A stretch of DNA of 64,000 nt from Haliotis asinina (Eukaryota > Mollusca > Gastropoda > Lepetellida > Haliotidae): assembly GCF_037392515.1 (NCBI RefSeq), contig NC_090287.1, forward strand, positions 14,249,001 to 14,313,000. Reading direction: 5' to 3'. Below, piece after piece: positions 46,501-61,700 of this stretch; the stretch's first letter is position 1; every line of letters begins with the position of its first letter. The notes below the pieces were generated by a model. It had not been told where the DNA came from. It did no database searches and worked only from the letters and a program-made list of their open reading frames with translations. The translations under genes and the position numbers were made by a program.

Positions 46501-49500
46501 TTACAGTTTAGCTTAAAACGGAAAAGAATACTCTTGTGTATGCTATTCTGTTTTCATATCCAAATGGAGTTGAATTTAAATATTCACTGCGCAAACGTTT
46601 AGCACATATAATACAAACGTGTGTATTACGTATTCGGGTGAAATACTTTGGAGTTTAGAAACAAACATTTCTTCGATACTGACATGTCTGTAAACATTAC
46701 AAATTCAAATATTGTTTTTGTTTTCATAATTATTCCTTCTTTCCTTCAAGTCAAACACACTGTGTATTTTATGCATTAGAATTTAACGTAGAGCTTAAAT
46801 GTAAAGCTAAGACTAATTACATTTAATCAAAGAAATTTTGCTCACATATATTTCCATTATGTTTCGTATGAAATTATATCTTTGCTCGGCAGAAAATCGA
46901 CAGAAACGGCACAACAACAAACATTTGGAGTTCAAATATTGTTCAAGATATCAGTTACGGAAAATGTGTGAATTGTTAACACAGCCTTCGGTACCTTGTC
47001 TGTTAAATTCGGATACGATATGGACTAAAATAATGTTTCATTTTAAAATAAATGAAAAAAATGGAAACATATTTTACTGATCAAAGGCATATTGATGATC
47101 AGAGAATTTTATAAAGAAAAAAAATAAATTGTTCCATACAATATCACAACTTCCCGAGAACGGATTTTTCAAACTTTGTGGTTCCCCGATTTCATTATTA
47201 TTTAAGCCTTAGATTTCAATAGTGGTTGGGAGTTAAATCGAAGCTGCTTTTCAAATATAATATCATTACGTTATTCATGTTGGAAGTTCATGTAAAACAT
47301 GAATATTATGCCATCAATGTTTATATGTTTTTGAACTTTTTGTCAGCATGTTACCGATCCATTTTCGAATAATAAGATCATAATGTAATATATTACCCGA
47401 CAACTAGAAATGATAATAAAGCGAAAAAGACTTCTCCGTTGTAACAAATATTCTTGCTGATAGATGAGTCCATTATACGAGTCCGATGATATCGAATGGT
47501 TCCAAAATATCAGTATAGATAAAGATGCAAAGACGTTGTAGGTTAGATTATTATAAGGATTTCAAGGATTTGCAGGGAAACATACAAATGTTAATGCTAT
47601 CACGGCGTTACCAGTTCCTGTAGGAAACATTGCGAAGGCGAAAGGACAAAACAGAGTCAACCCTGTCTTTATTGATATGAATGTTATTAAATAGAAATAC
47701 ATCAAAGCACATGAGTAACTATATATGTACTAATCCTGACATGTTTCCGAATATTCCATGAGAGGCCACACATAAATCTCTCTTGGCTGGACCGTGGACA
47801 GTAATTAGTCGTAAGCACATGAAAACTGTCACAAATATCGCGGGCGACAAATGAGACAGATTTGATTACGGGTATTCAGTATTTGGCCTTTGTTGTGGTC
47901 ATTTAGCGCTATGTGTCCGTGATGTTCGATCAGTAACAAGGTCCTGTCCCCATCTGTCACTGGGGACAACTCGATACTGTAGCGTCGGGTAGGAAGCTTG
48001 GGGGTCGAGGTCAGAGCTCGGGGGTCGGGGATCTGTGCTCAGACAACTGAGGGCACGTTGACAGAAAACCTTGTATTAAAGCGAGATGTATCATGTTTCA
48101 AATTACTTTGGAAGTTCATTTGTACATACGTTTATCTAAAGTAAACGTGGGTAATTCAAGTCCAAATATTTTTAGGTCCCACTGCATATATTTTCATCCC
48201 ATCCTCATTTATGATATTTCTAGTTCATAGATACTTTACTTCCATGAATTTTGTCTATACCACGTTGTCAGTAATTGTTAAGAATTGTGAACATGATTAA
48301 TGAGCCCAAAAGCACTACCGCTCTAGAATAACTATAAAAACGGAAAATTGTGATAATGATTATGGCTGAAAAGGATCTGTTTTTGATATTTGACCGATTC
48401 AATTATATTGATAACTTTTATGCGGAAAACAGTTAGCAATATGACGATATAAATTATCGAAATGAATTTAACTATGTGAACAATTCATTGTGAATAATAT
48501 TCAGATCTACAAGCTATTTCATAAACTTGCAAATTCAACCATATTTGAATACTTTTAAAGTTTAAATTAAGAAAAAATGTATAATTTACTACAAGCGTTT
48601 AGTCGGTATATATTGTTCATTTTATCAGTATATATCATAAATACATCAACAGATATGTTATTTTATTTTTTTGTTTTGTTTTATGAAGGATTATAATGAT
48701 GAAATAAGTGTTTGTCATGAAGTAACGGAGACCTGACTTGATCACAGCACGTCAGCTGATATAAAGATCGTGATATTTTATCGTTAATACCTATCTATGC
48801 GTGAAGAGTACACAGGCTGGATCCAAATGCTTGGTATCATATACATGTGACTTAAAACCTACGCGTTATTCTATAATTTCCACAATGGTATATAGTACAC
48901 CTTTTTGACATTTGTTAAACACATTTTTAAATTAATATGAACATTCTGGGCAGGTTTCGACGGCAATATTCTTTGGTACGTGTAACTAATGCATACATAT
49001 AGACATATTCTGACAGATTTTCTAAATAATTGTTGAAGTTCATGAAATAGAACACAACTATTTGGTCAGGTTACAGTAAACATATTTGAGACAAAGCAGG
49101 CGTGTATTTCATGTATTACTTGTTCTTTCTATGGGTGAATGAGGGCTCCAGCAATGTTCTAACGGCATTTCAAAGTATGAACTTTCCGTGATTTCCTTGG
49201 CGTTGAGAACTGTATTTGTAAGATGTCAGTGCGTACGTGACTTGGGAGACACGATCACCGAATGGATTTCTTCAGGATGTTGATCAGCTCGACACAAATG
49301 TTTACGAGATGCCAAATCACTTGATGTCTCGCACGGAAAACAGAATATGGTAGTCTACCACGTAGCCTTTTCACAAATGTTTCGAGAACAAAACCTGGTT
49401 AAGTTGAACTTGTGATGTAGTGTAGTACGCTGTATATAATTAGATTACGTTGTCTGTAGCGGATCTTTATCAATATGCAAATCCTGTTTAGACAGATTCC

Positions 49501-52500
49501 GTTGTATAAAGTAGGGTTGGAGGAGCAGCTCCAGTAACTAAAATAGCTCTTCGCCCTGTGGTACTTACTGTTTCACTACACATAGTGAAATGGATTTCGT
49601 TTCTAATGTTTGTTGTTTTTTATTTCCATTTTTATTTCTAGTCTACAACGTGTATAGTACAATTACATGCATCCATTCACTCATATACACACATGTACAT
49701 ACATATACACAGGAACATACGTGCATGTACTATGATAAATACCTTTCTCTTCAACTGAAGTGGATTTACACGCAGGAAGTCTTGATTTGGCGTTATTCTG
49801 CTATATACTCATGAAAACGAATAAGGGAAAACATGAAAGTACAAGTATTCCTATATTTATTGCCATAATTTCAACTACAGTGCAATGCATACTTTGTGGC
49901 GAAAGCTGCAAAGGAATAAAGGAACAGATGTACTTTCATGTGTTCCCTTTTTCGTTTCCAGGAGTATATGTACGATATCTCAATGCGTTATGGCAACTTA
50001 AAAATCCAATCGTTTGTTATAGCATCATAACAAGTATTCGGAAACAAAGACACACGTAAGTAGAAAAGCTTTATATTAGATCTGTATGAAGCAGCGTTCT
50101 GCGTCAAACTTTAGTTCTTTGAGGCTAACGTCAAGTGAGTCTCACTGAATTCTAACCTCGAGGCTAGTCAGCACTGCTATATTTAGATATGTTATTCGTT
50201 ATTCGTCAGTAGTACAGAACCGACAGTTCTCTTTTCCAGTAGTGGTGGATGGTTTGGTTTTCAAGACAGTAATCTATTTATTGTTATACATTACTTCATG
50301 TCCAATGTCTTTAACCATTTGGCAGGATTTGTTTGAATGTGATTTTCTATAATCGATCAAACCATTTGAATAAATCTTTAAAATATTTACTGAAAGTAGT
50401 GTTCATCGTAAATTCCGACTGTATCATAATTGTGTACGTATTTCTGAATTAATGTCAGTGATAGCACCAAGTGCCCTGATCCACGGGTGACAACCGTCAC
50501 AAACACATGCAAATACAAATCAGCTGTTCACCTAACCACACCAAACTTGGTAAAAGTACAAGTCACAACAGGGGAATCCATCCCGAGTCTTCTGTTTCCA
50601 CTTCTGTGAAAACCGTGACAAAAACTGCAGATATCACTAGAATGTTTTCGTTTAGTGTGAATGTTATGATCGCGATTAAGAATCCCCCACAACATTGACG
50701 TCAATATTAGTCATATGTAAGTGAGTGAATTCGTATGGTTTAGCCGCTATCCGTATACCTATCAGCAAACCATTGCCAATGAACGCAGGCCATTATTCGC
50801 TTTCAGGGCAGGAGGGTGCCTTCAAGAAGCTCAAACCAGAAAGCAGCTCGCCCGGCATCTCGCCTCTCTCCTCGTCATCCACGGGGTCAGGGCCATCAGG
50901 GGGGCATAACCCATCTGCAGCCACGTGCCCAACTCCAGCGAGACGACGTCACCGAACGACCTTCACCCAGGAGCAGCTAAGGGAGCTTGAAACGGCCTTC
51001 TCCAAAAGTCACTACCCTGATATATATTGCCGAGAAGAACTGGCGAGAATCACCAAACTAAATGAGGCAAGAATTCAGGTAAGCGTACAAATATTTTGCG
51101 TATTATTATGTGAATACCTTATCTTTAAATATGCTTCACATGATCAACCATTGCTTGATACATTTTACAATTTCAGTTGAAAGCGGCTTGCTGCTATTGA
51201 ACTGAAAGTTTTATTAAACTGGTTGAGCTCCGAAACAGTAAACGGGGTATCAGAACTCACGGTGTTATGTTTCCTGCGTCCTTTAACGATCGTGGATTTG
51301 AATAGGGGATTAGTGCTTACCAGTGATTCATGCTTACGGATTTCACAAAAGAGATGAAGAACTAAGACAACGTTCCTCGAAGACACCAAGTATATATACT
51401 GAAATACGGTTAACCCACAACAAAGTAAAGTCACACAGTTACGCTACAGCATCTGTATTAAAAGCAGGCTGTCACTAAAATATGATAACGAAGTGTTTTG
51501 AAAAGTAGCTGGAATAAGTAGACCAATTACCCTAAACATACTGGACGATGTTGTACTTGTTTTGTTCAGAATGTGGGTCTATCAGTACTGTTTGTTTGTT
51601 TGTTTATAACTACGAAGTCGGCTATATTAGAGCTGTATGGCGGCGTTTTGTAAATACCCAGACAATATAATTTAGTGAAAGCAACATTTTGGGTACAGGC
51701 CTTTACGTTAGACTACAGAGTGATGCTCTGTACGGAAGCGAGAAAAACGTGTCATTTTCACAAACATAGTGTTCTGAATTAAAATCCATAGTTTTCCTCT
51801 ACACCGAGAATTTCTTGATCAAAAACTAATATAGATCACAGTAGGTGTTCGGGGAAGGATGCGAAATAAAAACTCAGGAACATAATGCACAAATCAAATA
51901 AGTGATCAGCATTGGACTAAGTTCATTCTTAATAAGTGCCGGGTAGTCATTAGCGAGTTTGGGGGTTGGCTTCCTCATGTTTACCATATAACTATTTTTG
52001 GAAGCGTTACCAAGAGTTGAAATTCATGGCGACATAAAACACAAAAACAACGCCCGTAACAGCATGTGTATTAAACGAAACAGACGCACTAACAGAATAG
52101 TGACAGCATTGCCTTCTTATTAAATATATATATATGCAGAATGTTTGTGCATGTTCATGTATGCGGCTTGTTCTCACTATCCCACATATTACTGTAAATA
52201 CGGCATGGCGTTGAGACATTACACATACACCAATAAATATCGAATGTTCTTGTGCATTATTCAGACATAGATTTCGTGCACTTAGCCTATCACTGAGACG
52301 TCATACTGTATGTAGTGGCGACATTTTACTTTCATTTATGAACACACGAGAAGAAACAAATAAATATAATAATTATATTAGACACGTGAAAACTAAATCT
52401 TTTGTCAAACAAAATATCTATGTTAATTGTTTTAGAAGAATGATATTGGAAAAATCGCCCATGAGAGACTATGTGTAACATTCATCCAATATGATGCCTA

Positions 52501-52713
52501 TGTACAATTTGTCAAACATAACATATATTTAACATTCGTCAAACATGTTTATGGAAAAATTGTCAAAAATAATTATGTAACATTCTTCAATGATAATATT
52601 GTAAATTCATCAAACAATGTTGATGTAAACTTCGGCAACAGGATGGTAATGAATAATTTCTTAAACATTATGTTCTGTGCAATTCTGTCCATTATGTTCT
52701 GTGCGAACACTCG

Positions 52714-52744
<31 letters not shown>

Positions 52745-55700
52745 TTGTGTTTTGGCTTGTTCCTTTTGGTTTTGTTGTTGTTTTTCTGGGGTTTTTTTGT
52801 GTGTCCCGTAATCTTCTAAGATTTTTTTTACTTTACACCTTTGTGACACCGTATCAAATGTCACATTTAAATCAAGTCATTTAGAAAACGTTATTCAATT
52901 CACCAGTAACTGGATTCATGTCCGGAAAATAAGGCGAACCTATTTTCATAGGATGTGTGTATAAATAAATAGTTAGTACTTAATCCCAAAGAACTTAGTC
53001 CAAAGACTGGGACACATTTGCAGGATCATCCATGTTAACCGCAAGTGCAGTACCAAGTCACTCCGACTCGGCAGCGCCGTACCAAAAGACTTTCTGTGTA
53101 TCATCACCATCCTGCTTTCTCCACAAACCCGGATTTATTTCAGTGAATTGCCCGAAGCGGCTTCTTAATATTCCTCTATATTAAACACCAGTAATGTATC
53201 CTGAGTTTTCGATGGCAGTCATTAATGGCACTTAAGCCTCGTATATTAACAATAATGTAATCATCAACGACCTCTTCTGGTACGTTGCACTGTTTTTATT
53301 ACCAGCTACCCACCTAGTTCTACCTTGGGGGGTTTCTCTTAACGAGGGTTTATTCTATTGTAGTGGATTCCGATACTTTCTCGGCCCATATCTGTCCTTC
53401 GTTGTGTTGGGTACCTGATACGGTACCGTAATCCCCATTTCCTAAACCTAAATCCGACGCCATTTTCTTGAAAGGTTAATACGGATTGCAGGAATTAAAC
53501 TTGAGATTCCGTGCCAATCTTGCTCCTTCTTGTAATGCATTTGAGTTTTTTTTCTTCTCTGGTTGAGGTGTCCAGTACGACAAATGGGGGTTTCATTTCG
53601 GGTTGTTTCTATTTGACTACAAGAACGAAATACATGTACTTTCGGAAATTTTATGTAGAGCCCCACAAAGCACATGCTACAGATCTTTTTATTTTTTAGA
53701 CGTGAAACATAATATATTCACGTATTCCACTGATGGTGCGTTTATTACAACGAACCATATATTTTCAGATATAGACCCGTAATTCCTGATGACCACGTTA
53801 TGAGCATGGTTTTTTTTTCAAATGTACAGTTTTAATTCCTTGAAATTCTGAACATTCTCAGAAATGGGGTATAACTTCCAGCTAATAGTAATACACAAAA
53901 AGAAATGATTTTCATTTTCACACAGCTGAGTGTTGCGTGGAGCGTGGTGGTTTAAAAGTGCATTCACGGTGATGCAGTAGCGAATGTATGCTAACATTAG
54001 CTGTTTTGAAACAGGAGATAAGGACGTGAATAACTGACTCATGATTTGTGTGATTTGGTGTGTTGGTGTGCTACTACAATTGTCGTTCTACGCTCTTCCA
54101 CGAATGGAATGTCGTTCTATGTGATACTATGAGTGGCGTTCTACGTGTTTCCACGAGTGTCCTTCTGTATACTGTTATGGGTATTTTTCGGTATTCTACT
54201 AGAGCGTCTTTCTATATACAACTCTGAATGTCATTCTACAAGCAACTGAGAGGGTCGTTCTCCATGATATTGTGGGTGGCGTAACAAGACAGAAGCGGCA
54301 ATGGTATGGAGTATGGAGTACATGTAATCAGATATAAGTAATTTTAGATGGCATTGCTACATTTAGGAATAGCCAATGTCTTTTTTTTGTTTTGTTTTTT
54401 GGGGGGTTTTGAGGTTTTTTGTTTGTTTTTGTTTTGTTTTGTTTGTTTGTTTTTTGTTTTTGTTTTTTGGGGGGTGTTATTGTTGGGGTTTTTTGTTTTT
54501 GTTTTGTTTTGTTTTTTGTTTGTTTTTTTTGTTTTGTTTTTGTTGTTGTTGGGGTTTTTTGTTTTGTTTTTTTTGGGGGGGTGCTTTGTTTTGTTTTGTT
54601 TTGGGGTTTTTTTCTTTGGTGTATTTTGTTTTGAAGTTTTTTGTGCATAAATCGATCTTAAAATCGAGACAATAACAATAATTTTAAATACATAAAATAT
54701 GCATCAATCATAGTGTTCATTAAAGAACAGAATATGTAAGTATATATGTTTTAGAACAGCGTAAACAAGCAACACTGTTAAATAACACTGTTACAAAAAT
54801 GCCTACTGAAGTTTTGTGCTCGTAAAAAAATCGTCATCTTTTTCAACTCTTAACGTCACCATTAAAGTAAAATTTCGTCAAAGAAGTCAAAATGTGTAAT
54901 TAATTTGTTTTTGTCTCAGTGGAACAAGGACACACCGTGATGGACTATTTTCGCTCAGACGCGGCAGATCAGGATCGTAATCCTCAGTCTTTTGCTTAAG
55001 TCTATTACAAAATCCATCCCACATTGGAGAAACGAGATACACCTGGTGCTTCCGCGGTGTACAGTTTCATGAGATTTGAAAAAGAGGTATATAGTTAGCG
55101 ACAGGTGCCATTAAAAGTGGTCGGAGAATTTGAAACTTCGTCGTGTTAGCCAAGTCTGAGGATTTGAAATGTCAAAAGTTTTTGCGCTGTTTTGGCATGG
55201 TGATGCTATAATCGCTCTAATGGGGTCTTCGGAGGAATATTGATGGTGACAGATGCCGCGACTTTTCGAAAATCTTATTTACAAATCTGTATTTTTTATT
55301 CCGCAGTTTCAGTCCTTGATCCTAGAAGCAGACAGAAGCGGAGTTTGACTTCTAGTAATAAAATTAGACTATAGAATCCCCCCTCTCTTTCTCTTGTCCA
55401 AACGCTATGGGTAGCGGTAGTTGTACTGACCCCACTTAATTTAAGATATTCTTCCGACTTTGGGTTATAAATTCGATTACTGTTCAAGGCTTTGACTGCT
55501 CGCGCTGTTTTACTGTAGAAGCGATTGGTTACGAGATTGTCAATAAATTTGAACACGTTGTTAGATTAAAAAACATCAGTAGATCATCATTTGATTTGTA
55601 AGGCAATGAGTGATGGTCGTTGTGATCATGCCGCATCGAGGCAGTTGCTAAAACATCTTATGTTAACATGTTTATTTACACAGATCTTCTTAAAACAGAT

Positions 55701-58700
55701 AACGTACAAATATATAATTGAGATTCAACATGTCCATAAAACTGAAGACACTATAACGCTTGAACTATATGTACGATGTAACGTTTTGTGTTATCATTTA
55801 CGTGTTTAATACTTGAGAAGCATATCACTTTTGTCAAATAATTTTTAAACTTCTTTGAGTAGCATTTTAAAAGTTGGGAAGTGCAATAACGACAAAATGG
55901 ATAACGTATAATATGAAGGAAGTTCTTATCCTTGAAATTTGTAATAGATTTGAAACGTTCTTAAACTATAACGATCTTATAAACCAAACTTGTTTCCTTG
56001 TACAATCTAGAACAGAAATGCAAAAGTACTGTTTTCTTTTCAGTATATCATAATCTACAGTGTATACAACGATTATTTTTAAAATTTACCTTTAAAGAAT
56101 TGCTATAAATGGTTCGAATTCTTCCAGTATTTCAACGCTGACGCTTCCAAATGCAAAAATTGACACATTATATCTGAGATAAAAGTCATGACAGAAGGGA
56201 AGGCATCATCCCTGCCGTCTATCACATTTCTCCAAGAGGCATCCCCATCAATTAGAGCCGATGAAGAGAGTCCCGTTTCATAGCGTATCCCCTCGCGGTA
56301 CCCCCTGCCGGGCGTTGCAAGCCTAACTGTACGGCAGATGGGGAGATGGTAAGGAGGAGAGAAGTCATGTGTGAGAGCCATTGTCTTAAACACATCTTCC
56401 AGGCTGGTGCAGAATAGCTGTAAGGTGTGCCGCTTTAAGTATGGTCCCTACACATCGAGCTACTAATTACAAGGGAGGCCTAACATCCGACTGAACCGCC
56501 AAGGTGGACAGTCTGTCGGCTCCATTAATGGTGCCAAGGTGACAGACCGCTGTCTTTGGTCTCTTTGACCGGACTTGACCGTTGTCTGCTTGTGGAATCA
56601 ATCCCGGTTTTCTTGTTCAATGTTTGGTTCACTGAATGAAAATGTTAAAACTCTTCACATCTATTGCATGCAAATAGTTTCGGCAGATGAAACTATGTAG
56701 TTGTCAGAGGAAAAAAATCCAACAAATCAGTATTTGCTCAGTTCGAAAAAATATGCTATTTGTCCAAAATAACTTAAGGTTTAGGGTCTTATGGTATAAG
56801 GTGGATCGGTTAGTATTTGTTTCACTTTTTCATATTGTTATTTACTTCTAATGTTCCTAATCATCGCATCTAAGAAATCTGACGAAATGGTTGAATTGAT
56901 GTTTAAACTGAAAGCTCTGTGTAACATTTACCGTAGAGGAGAGAAGACAATACTCAGGATTATTCTATTATTTATCGAGGCCAGTTAATGGTAAGGATGA
57001 AACTATGTCTTAAATATATAGATTAAATATCAGTATGAATTACATTCTGATAGTGATAAACTATGGTAATTTTATGAGACATGAAGCAGGAAATTCAAAA
57101 CTGAGATGGAAGTTTTTAATCAAACATTTAACAAAAATATGAAAGAAACCATTGCAGAACTTTCTTTGCATCGCCATGAACCATTGTATATTAGCTTGAG
57201 ATGCAAAAAATATATTATTAATTGTTTTACTGTTTGAAATGTAGATCGCTATATATTTGAAATTGTGAAGTGTCGGTAGTTGAAAATCATTTCAGTTAGA
57301 GACTACGGTAATTCAAGGTTTTTAAATGAAGTATACTTACTTGTTTAACTTTAGTTAATGTTTACGGTGACATGTCAGCAAGTCAATATTCAACTGAAAA
57401 TCCGTTTGTAGCATTTTAAGACTGTAACGATTGCTGTCATGCTCTTTAGTAAATGATCACTTCATATTTTTAGGAGAAATAGTACATTAAACTACATGCA
57501 ATGCAAACGGCCTTCGAACAGAGAAATATAACGGTTATTAAAGTGGCATGATAATTTAATGACGCATTAGAAAGGGTCAAGACGCTATATACATGGTCAA
57601 GTGCAAAAGTCTTGTCCTTAATGAGAATTTAAACGCCGACAAGATCAAAGAAATGTCCAGTCACTTGAACGAAGAAAATGAACCGTTAACAAGACACACA
57701 ACTGTAAACAAATATCGCCCCATTGCTACAAATTAATTAAGCTTCGGACACATGGCATATGCCATGGTGTTCAGGCGCCATATTTGCGACTACACTATTT
57801 GCGCCTATTATCTACCAGCCCAGCGATTAACACCAGAGACTGATTTCTTGAGGAACCCCTTTTAATCACTTTCCACGGTAGGGTGGATAAGGAATTAAAG
57901 TAGCACTGGGACCAGTGTAGTTAATAGTGAGAGGTGTTTGGGGAGACTCGTTATCGTCAATTAAAAGTCATCGTGGGTTGGCTGTTTCTTGCCGGATCCG
58001 AGTGCAAGCCATTGAGGTCCTTCGGTGTCCTTGGATGAAAGGGCGAACCTGGTGGGAATTCACGGGCTCTCCTTCTTGCTGAGCATCCGTCTGTTGTCCT
58101 GGTAAACTTAGAGAAAAAGATTAACGATAACAACAAGGTGTAATTACTGCTGAGATGATTGGTAAAAAGTGTGTGAAGTTGGAGATGCAAGGAGATGGCC
58201 TCTGGCCATATTTGTTCATGAAAAAAAGCGCTCGAACAATTTCGATTGTTTTGCATGACGGGTTTTTGACACTTTTAGTCCTGAGAGGACTACTGGTTTC
58301 GGGTTACAGATGGCCTTTAATAGTTCTCTAGCTTATGGGTGGATGTCGTGGTTTTAGCATGTCCGACACTCGAAAATGAACCCCGTAGAACAACTGTCGA
58401 AAAATTTCATTTGTTATCCTCAAACTTCACAAATACTGTAGTCCCTGGTGCGCATGATGTTAAATGAAGACAATCTAATAAGAGAATTTTCAGAATTGAA
58501 CTGTTTGTGTGATGGAGAGGTCACTAATACCGATATTTGGTTTCCCATGATTTGGAACTGATGTTTTCGTATTTTATAAATTAGGCTAATCTGATAAGCG
58601 CATTTTCAGTTTGTTTTTCTTGTTAAGCAAATTTAATGTAATTCGATTATTTCATAACACTAAGCAAACAATACTTTTGTTCTCAGAAATCGATGAATAT

Positions 58701-61700
58701 GTTCAATCTTAGTAGCGTTTTCGGGTTTTTTCTTTTAGATGTGTAGGTTGTCATTTTTCAGACTGAAATAATTTTAGGTGTATAAAACAACCGTAGGCTG
58801 TCGATAGTCTTGAAGATATTCAAAACACGTAACGTATAGGCTAGTGGAGAAAGCATTAGCTAGTCGCGCCGTAGTCTGGGTTCAATTCCTCTTAAGTTAC
58901 GAGTCCCACCATAAAAAAGTTTGTAAAAGCGACGTGAATCCATTTCACCTACTCCAATTCATTATGAGAATGTGTCTAGAAATTGAAAGATTGTAATGTT
59001 ATGCCTTCTTCAGTTGAAATATATTGTCTTTACTTTCAAAGAAATGCTTCTGAAATTACTGCAACTCAAAGTTATGCTGTAACGTATAAATGTGTTCTAC
59101 TCGGTTTTAGAAAATATTGGGTTTTGAGTGGTTTTGTTACAAAAAAATACTTATATGGCATAACCTGTATGAGTAATCCTGTACTGCCAAAACTTCAATA
59201 CTGGCAAATATATTGTACAATCATATGACAATAGATTTTATGATACACCAGGATTTCGGATGAAGAATATATTGCATAAAACAATCAACTCTGAAAAATC
59301 GAAAGATTTGAGGTAAAAAGTAAAATACTTTAGAAAGCAGTTTTGAGTATTCCTGAGCTTTGATAAATGCAAATCTGTTTGTGTAGGAGTATTGTCATTA
59401 TGTTGTCTGTATATTATTAGTCACGTTAGATTTTTTAGTCGTTCAAACATCCGTTTAAACAACCACATTAATTCTTTTATGTTCTGGAACTATATTTTCA
59501 AGCCTGTGGTCTTGCGGCAATTAGTCTATATTCATGGAACATTCACTTAGATAATAAACAGTTTCAACAACTTAACAAGTGGCTCCTCTGAAACATAACG
59601 AAAACGGAAACGAACCAAATTTAGAAACGAAATTTTATATTTATATTTTTACCATGCCCGAAACTAGTTAAAACTTCGCTAGTACAGTGTACAATAAATC
59701 GAAATAAATAAACCCAACTACTTAACTCACGACTCTGTAATTTAAAGCAAACTGTTAGTACTTTAAAATTCAATTTTGAATTTAAATTCAGGGTTTAAAA
59801 CCAGCGCAGTATCGCTTCCTGCATACCGGAATTTCTCCCGACGACCCTATTACTTTAAACTTATTCAAAATTGACGCGTAACATTTTTTTGCCCCCTGGA
59901 AAATTGTGAGTTCCTGAGCGCCCTGAGCAAGTCCTTGGTCGAAATGCGAAAGAAATGAGCAAGTTGTTTTTTGGAGTTTATCGATCGAAACGTATTTTTC
60001 GATGTCTTTTTTTAATTCAAGCTGGACCAAAAAGCATCGACGAAATCATTACCAACACGTCATATGAAGTGAAAGAATAGCGTTATAAAACACGCTACAA
60101 ATTGAACTTAAATTCAGAATCGTTTGAGGATTTAGTTTCTGAAAGAATCAAATTCGATTTCTTCCTGACATATTCTTCGATATCTTTAAGCACACCGAGA
60201 GTTAATACTTTAATGTTTCTTTGTTATAAAAACGGAATTCTTGTGCGCGATGTTTCATGTAAAAAACGAGCACGAAACGTCAAACAATTTTCGGTTTAAT
60301 GGAAAGTCCACAATTATGTCTTATTTCATCTCCTGCATTTAACAAGAAATGTCGAAAACTAACCTCCTAGGAAAAAAATTCTTTTTTTTCTCATTGGAAA
60401 TAAGTGTGATTGTTTGTTTTATTTAAAAAGACAACGGAGACATTGTTGAAGTTGTTTGTGGAATACAAAATTGGTGTGGTTTTAGTTTTAGGAAATAAAC
60501 TTTTTAAGAGTTAAAATAACCTACATACACATGTTTTTGGAATAAAACATTAAAAGTACATTTAATCACATTTTGGTGCTCTTTCTATGTATATCATCAT
60601 TGTTTGTATACTTGTTTCAAAATGATGATTTACAACAGAATATTATACGATTCCTTTCACATGACTACGGGTGCAGTTCCGATAGCAGATTACTCCCTAA
60701 CAGCCAGTTATAAATTATACATGACCGACAGAAAGTGGTATCGTCGCCGAGTGTCGTTTTGTATGGGCGTGGTTAGACAGGTTAAACGCAGTGTACAACG
60801 GAAGATGACTCTTGAATCTTAACGCTAAATAATATTAGTTGTGTCCATTTTATGAAATTATCTTATTTTATTCCCTTTCTTGATAGAGGTTGATCTAGTA
60901 CATCTGTGAGAACCCACAATGATTTTCCCAAAATAAATCCGTAATGATTTTCCCAAATCAGTCGCCACAAATACAGCATAGATAGCCATCTGGCTGTGAA
61001 CAAGGTATATAAGCGCTTGTCTGGCTTCCTACATGTGACTGCTAACCTATAGTGTCGGGGGGCAGATTTGCCATCATCAAACGAGACGAATATAATATAA
61101 ATCAGCATCATTTTTCGGCTGTGGGGTCGAAGGATCAATAGTCCCCGTATCCATGATAAATCTTATTTATCTTTTATGTCGTCTACCACACGAGACTAAA
61201 ACAATTTACACCGATCCGACCCTAACAATTCGCCAAAATTAATTCCATAACAAGCGCGGTAGGTGCAGTCAATTGCAAAATGTTTAAATGAGTTTGTGAG
61301 CATTTAGATTCTAACGAAGTTGGCATCGCCTCTATGTGATAGTATTTGGCAATCCTGATGCTTTGGGGGAAGTAGAAATTGGATTTCGCAAATGACGAAC
61401 ACTTGCTCTTCTCGTACGACTCTGGTCGATGGAGGGGGAATTTTGCACACAGAACGTCGAAGCAGTGCCACGATCTTCAAAGACTTTTCCATTAGCGACT
61501 TTGTCAATTTTCATTACGCCCGAGGTTCTCAGGAGACGGCGAAGGCGATGAGAGGAATACATTATGACTTCAGCTTCCACCGCGATGAGCCACCACCCCT
61601 CGCCATGGTACTTCTAATTCAATGCGAGTGTTGTGCTTCATAAAGCTTGCAAATTTCTGTCTTCGGGCGACTGTGTGTCCAATTCTCCGATGACACAACA

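Noticed and set aside
50725..50806. ATG at 50725 or 50779 as start of the homeobox protein
   Set aside because: A good acceptor (CGCTTTCAG) follows at 50806 and its phase fits the upstream exon; the residues before it look like intron. It cannot be fully excluded as an alternative start.
54328..54675. Four overlapping frames rich in Phe/Cys/Leu or Lys/Thr/Pro
   Set aside because: They span a pure T/G tract that lacks stop codons by composition; no start context or conserved motif.
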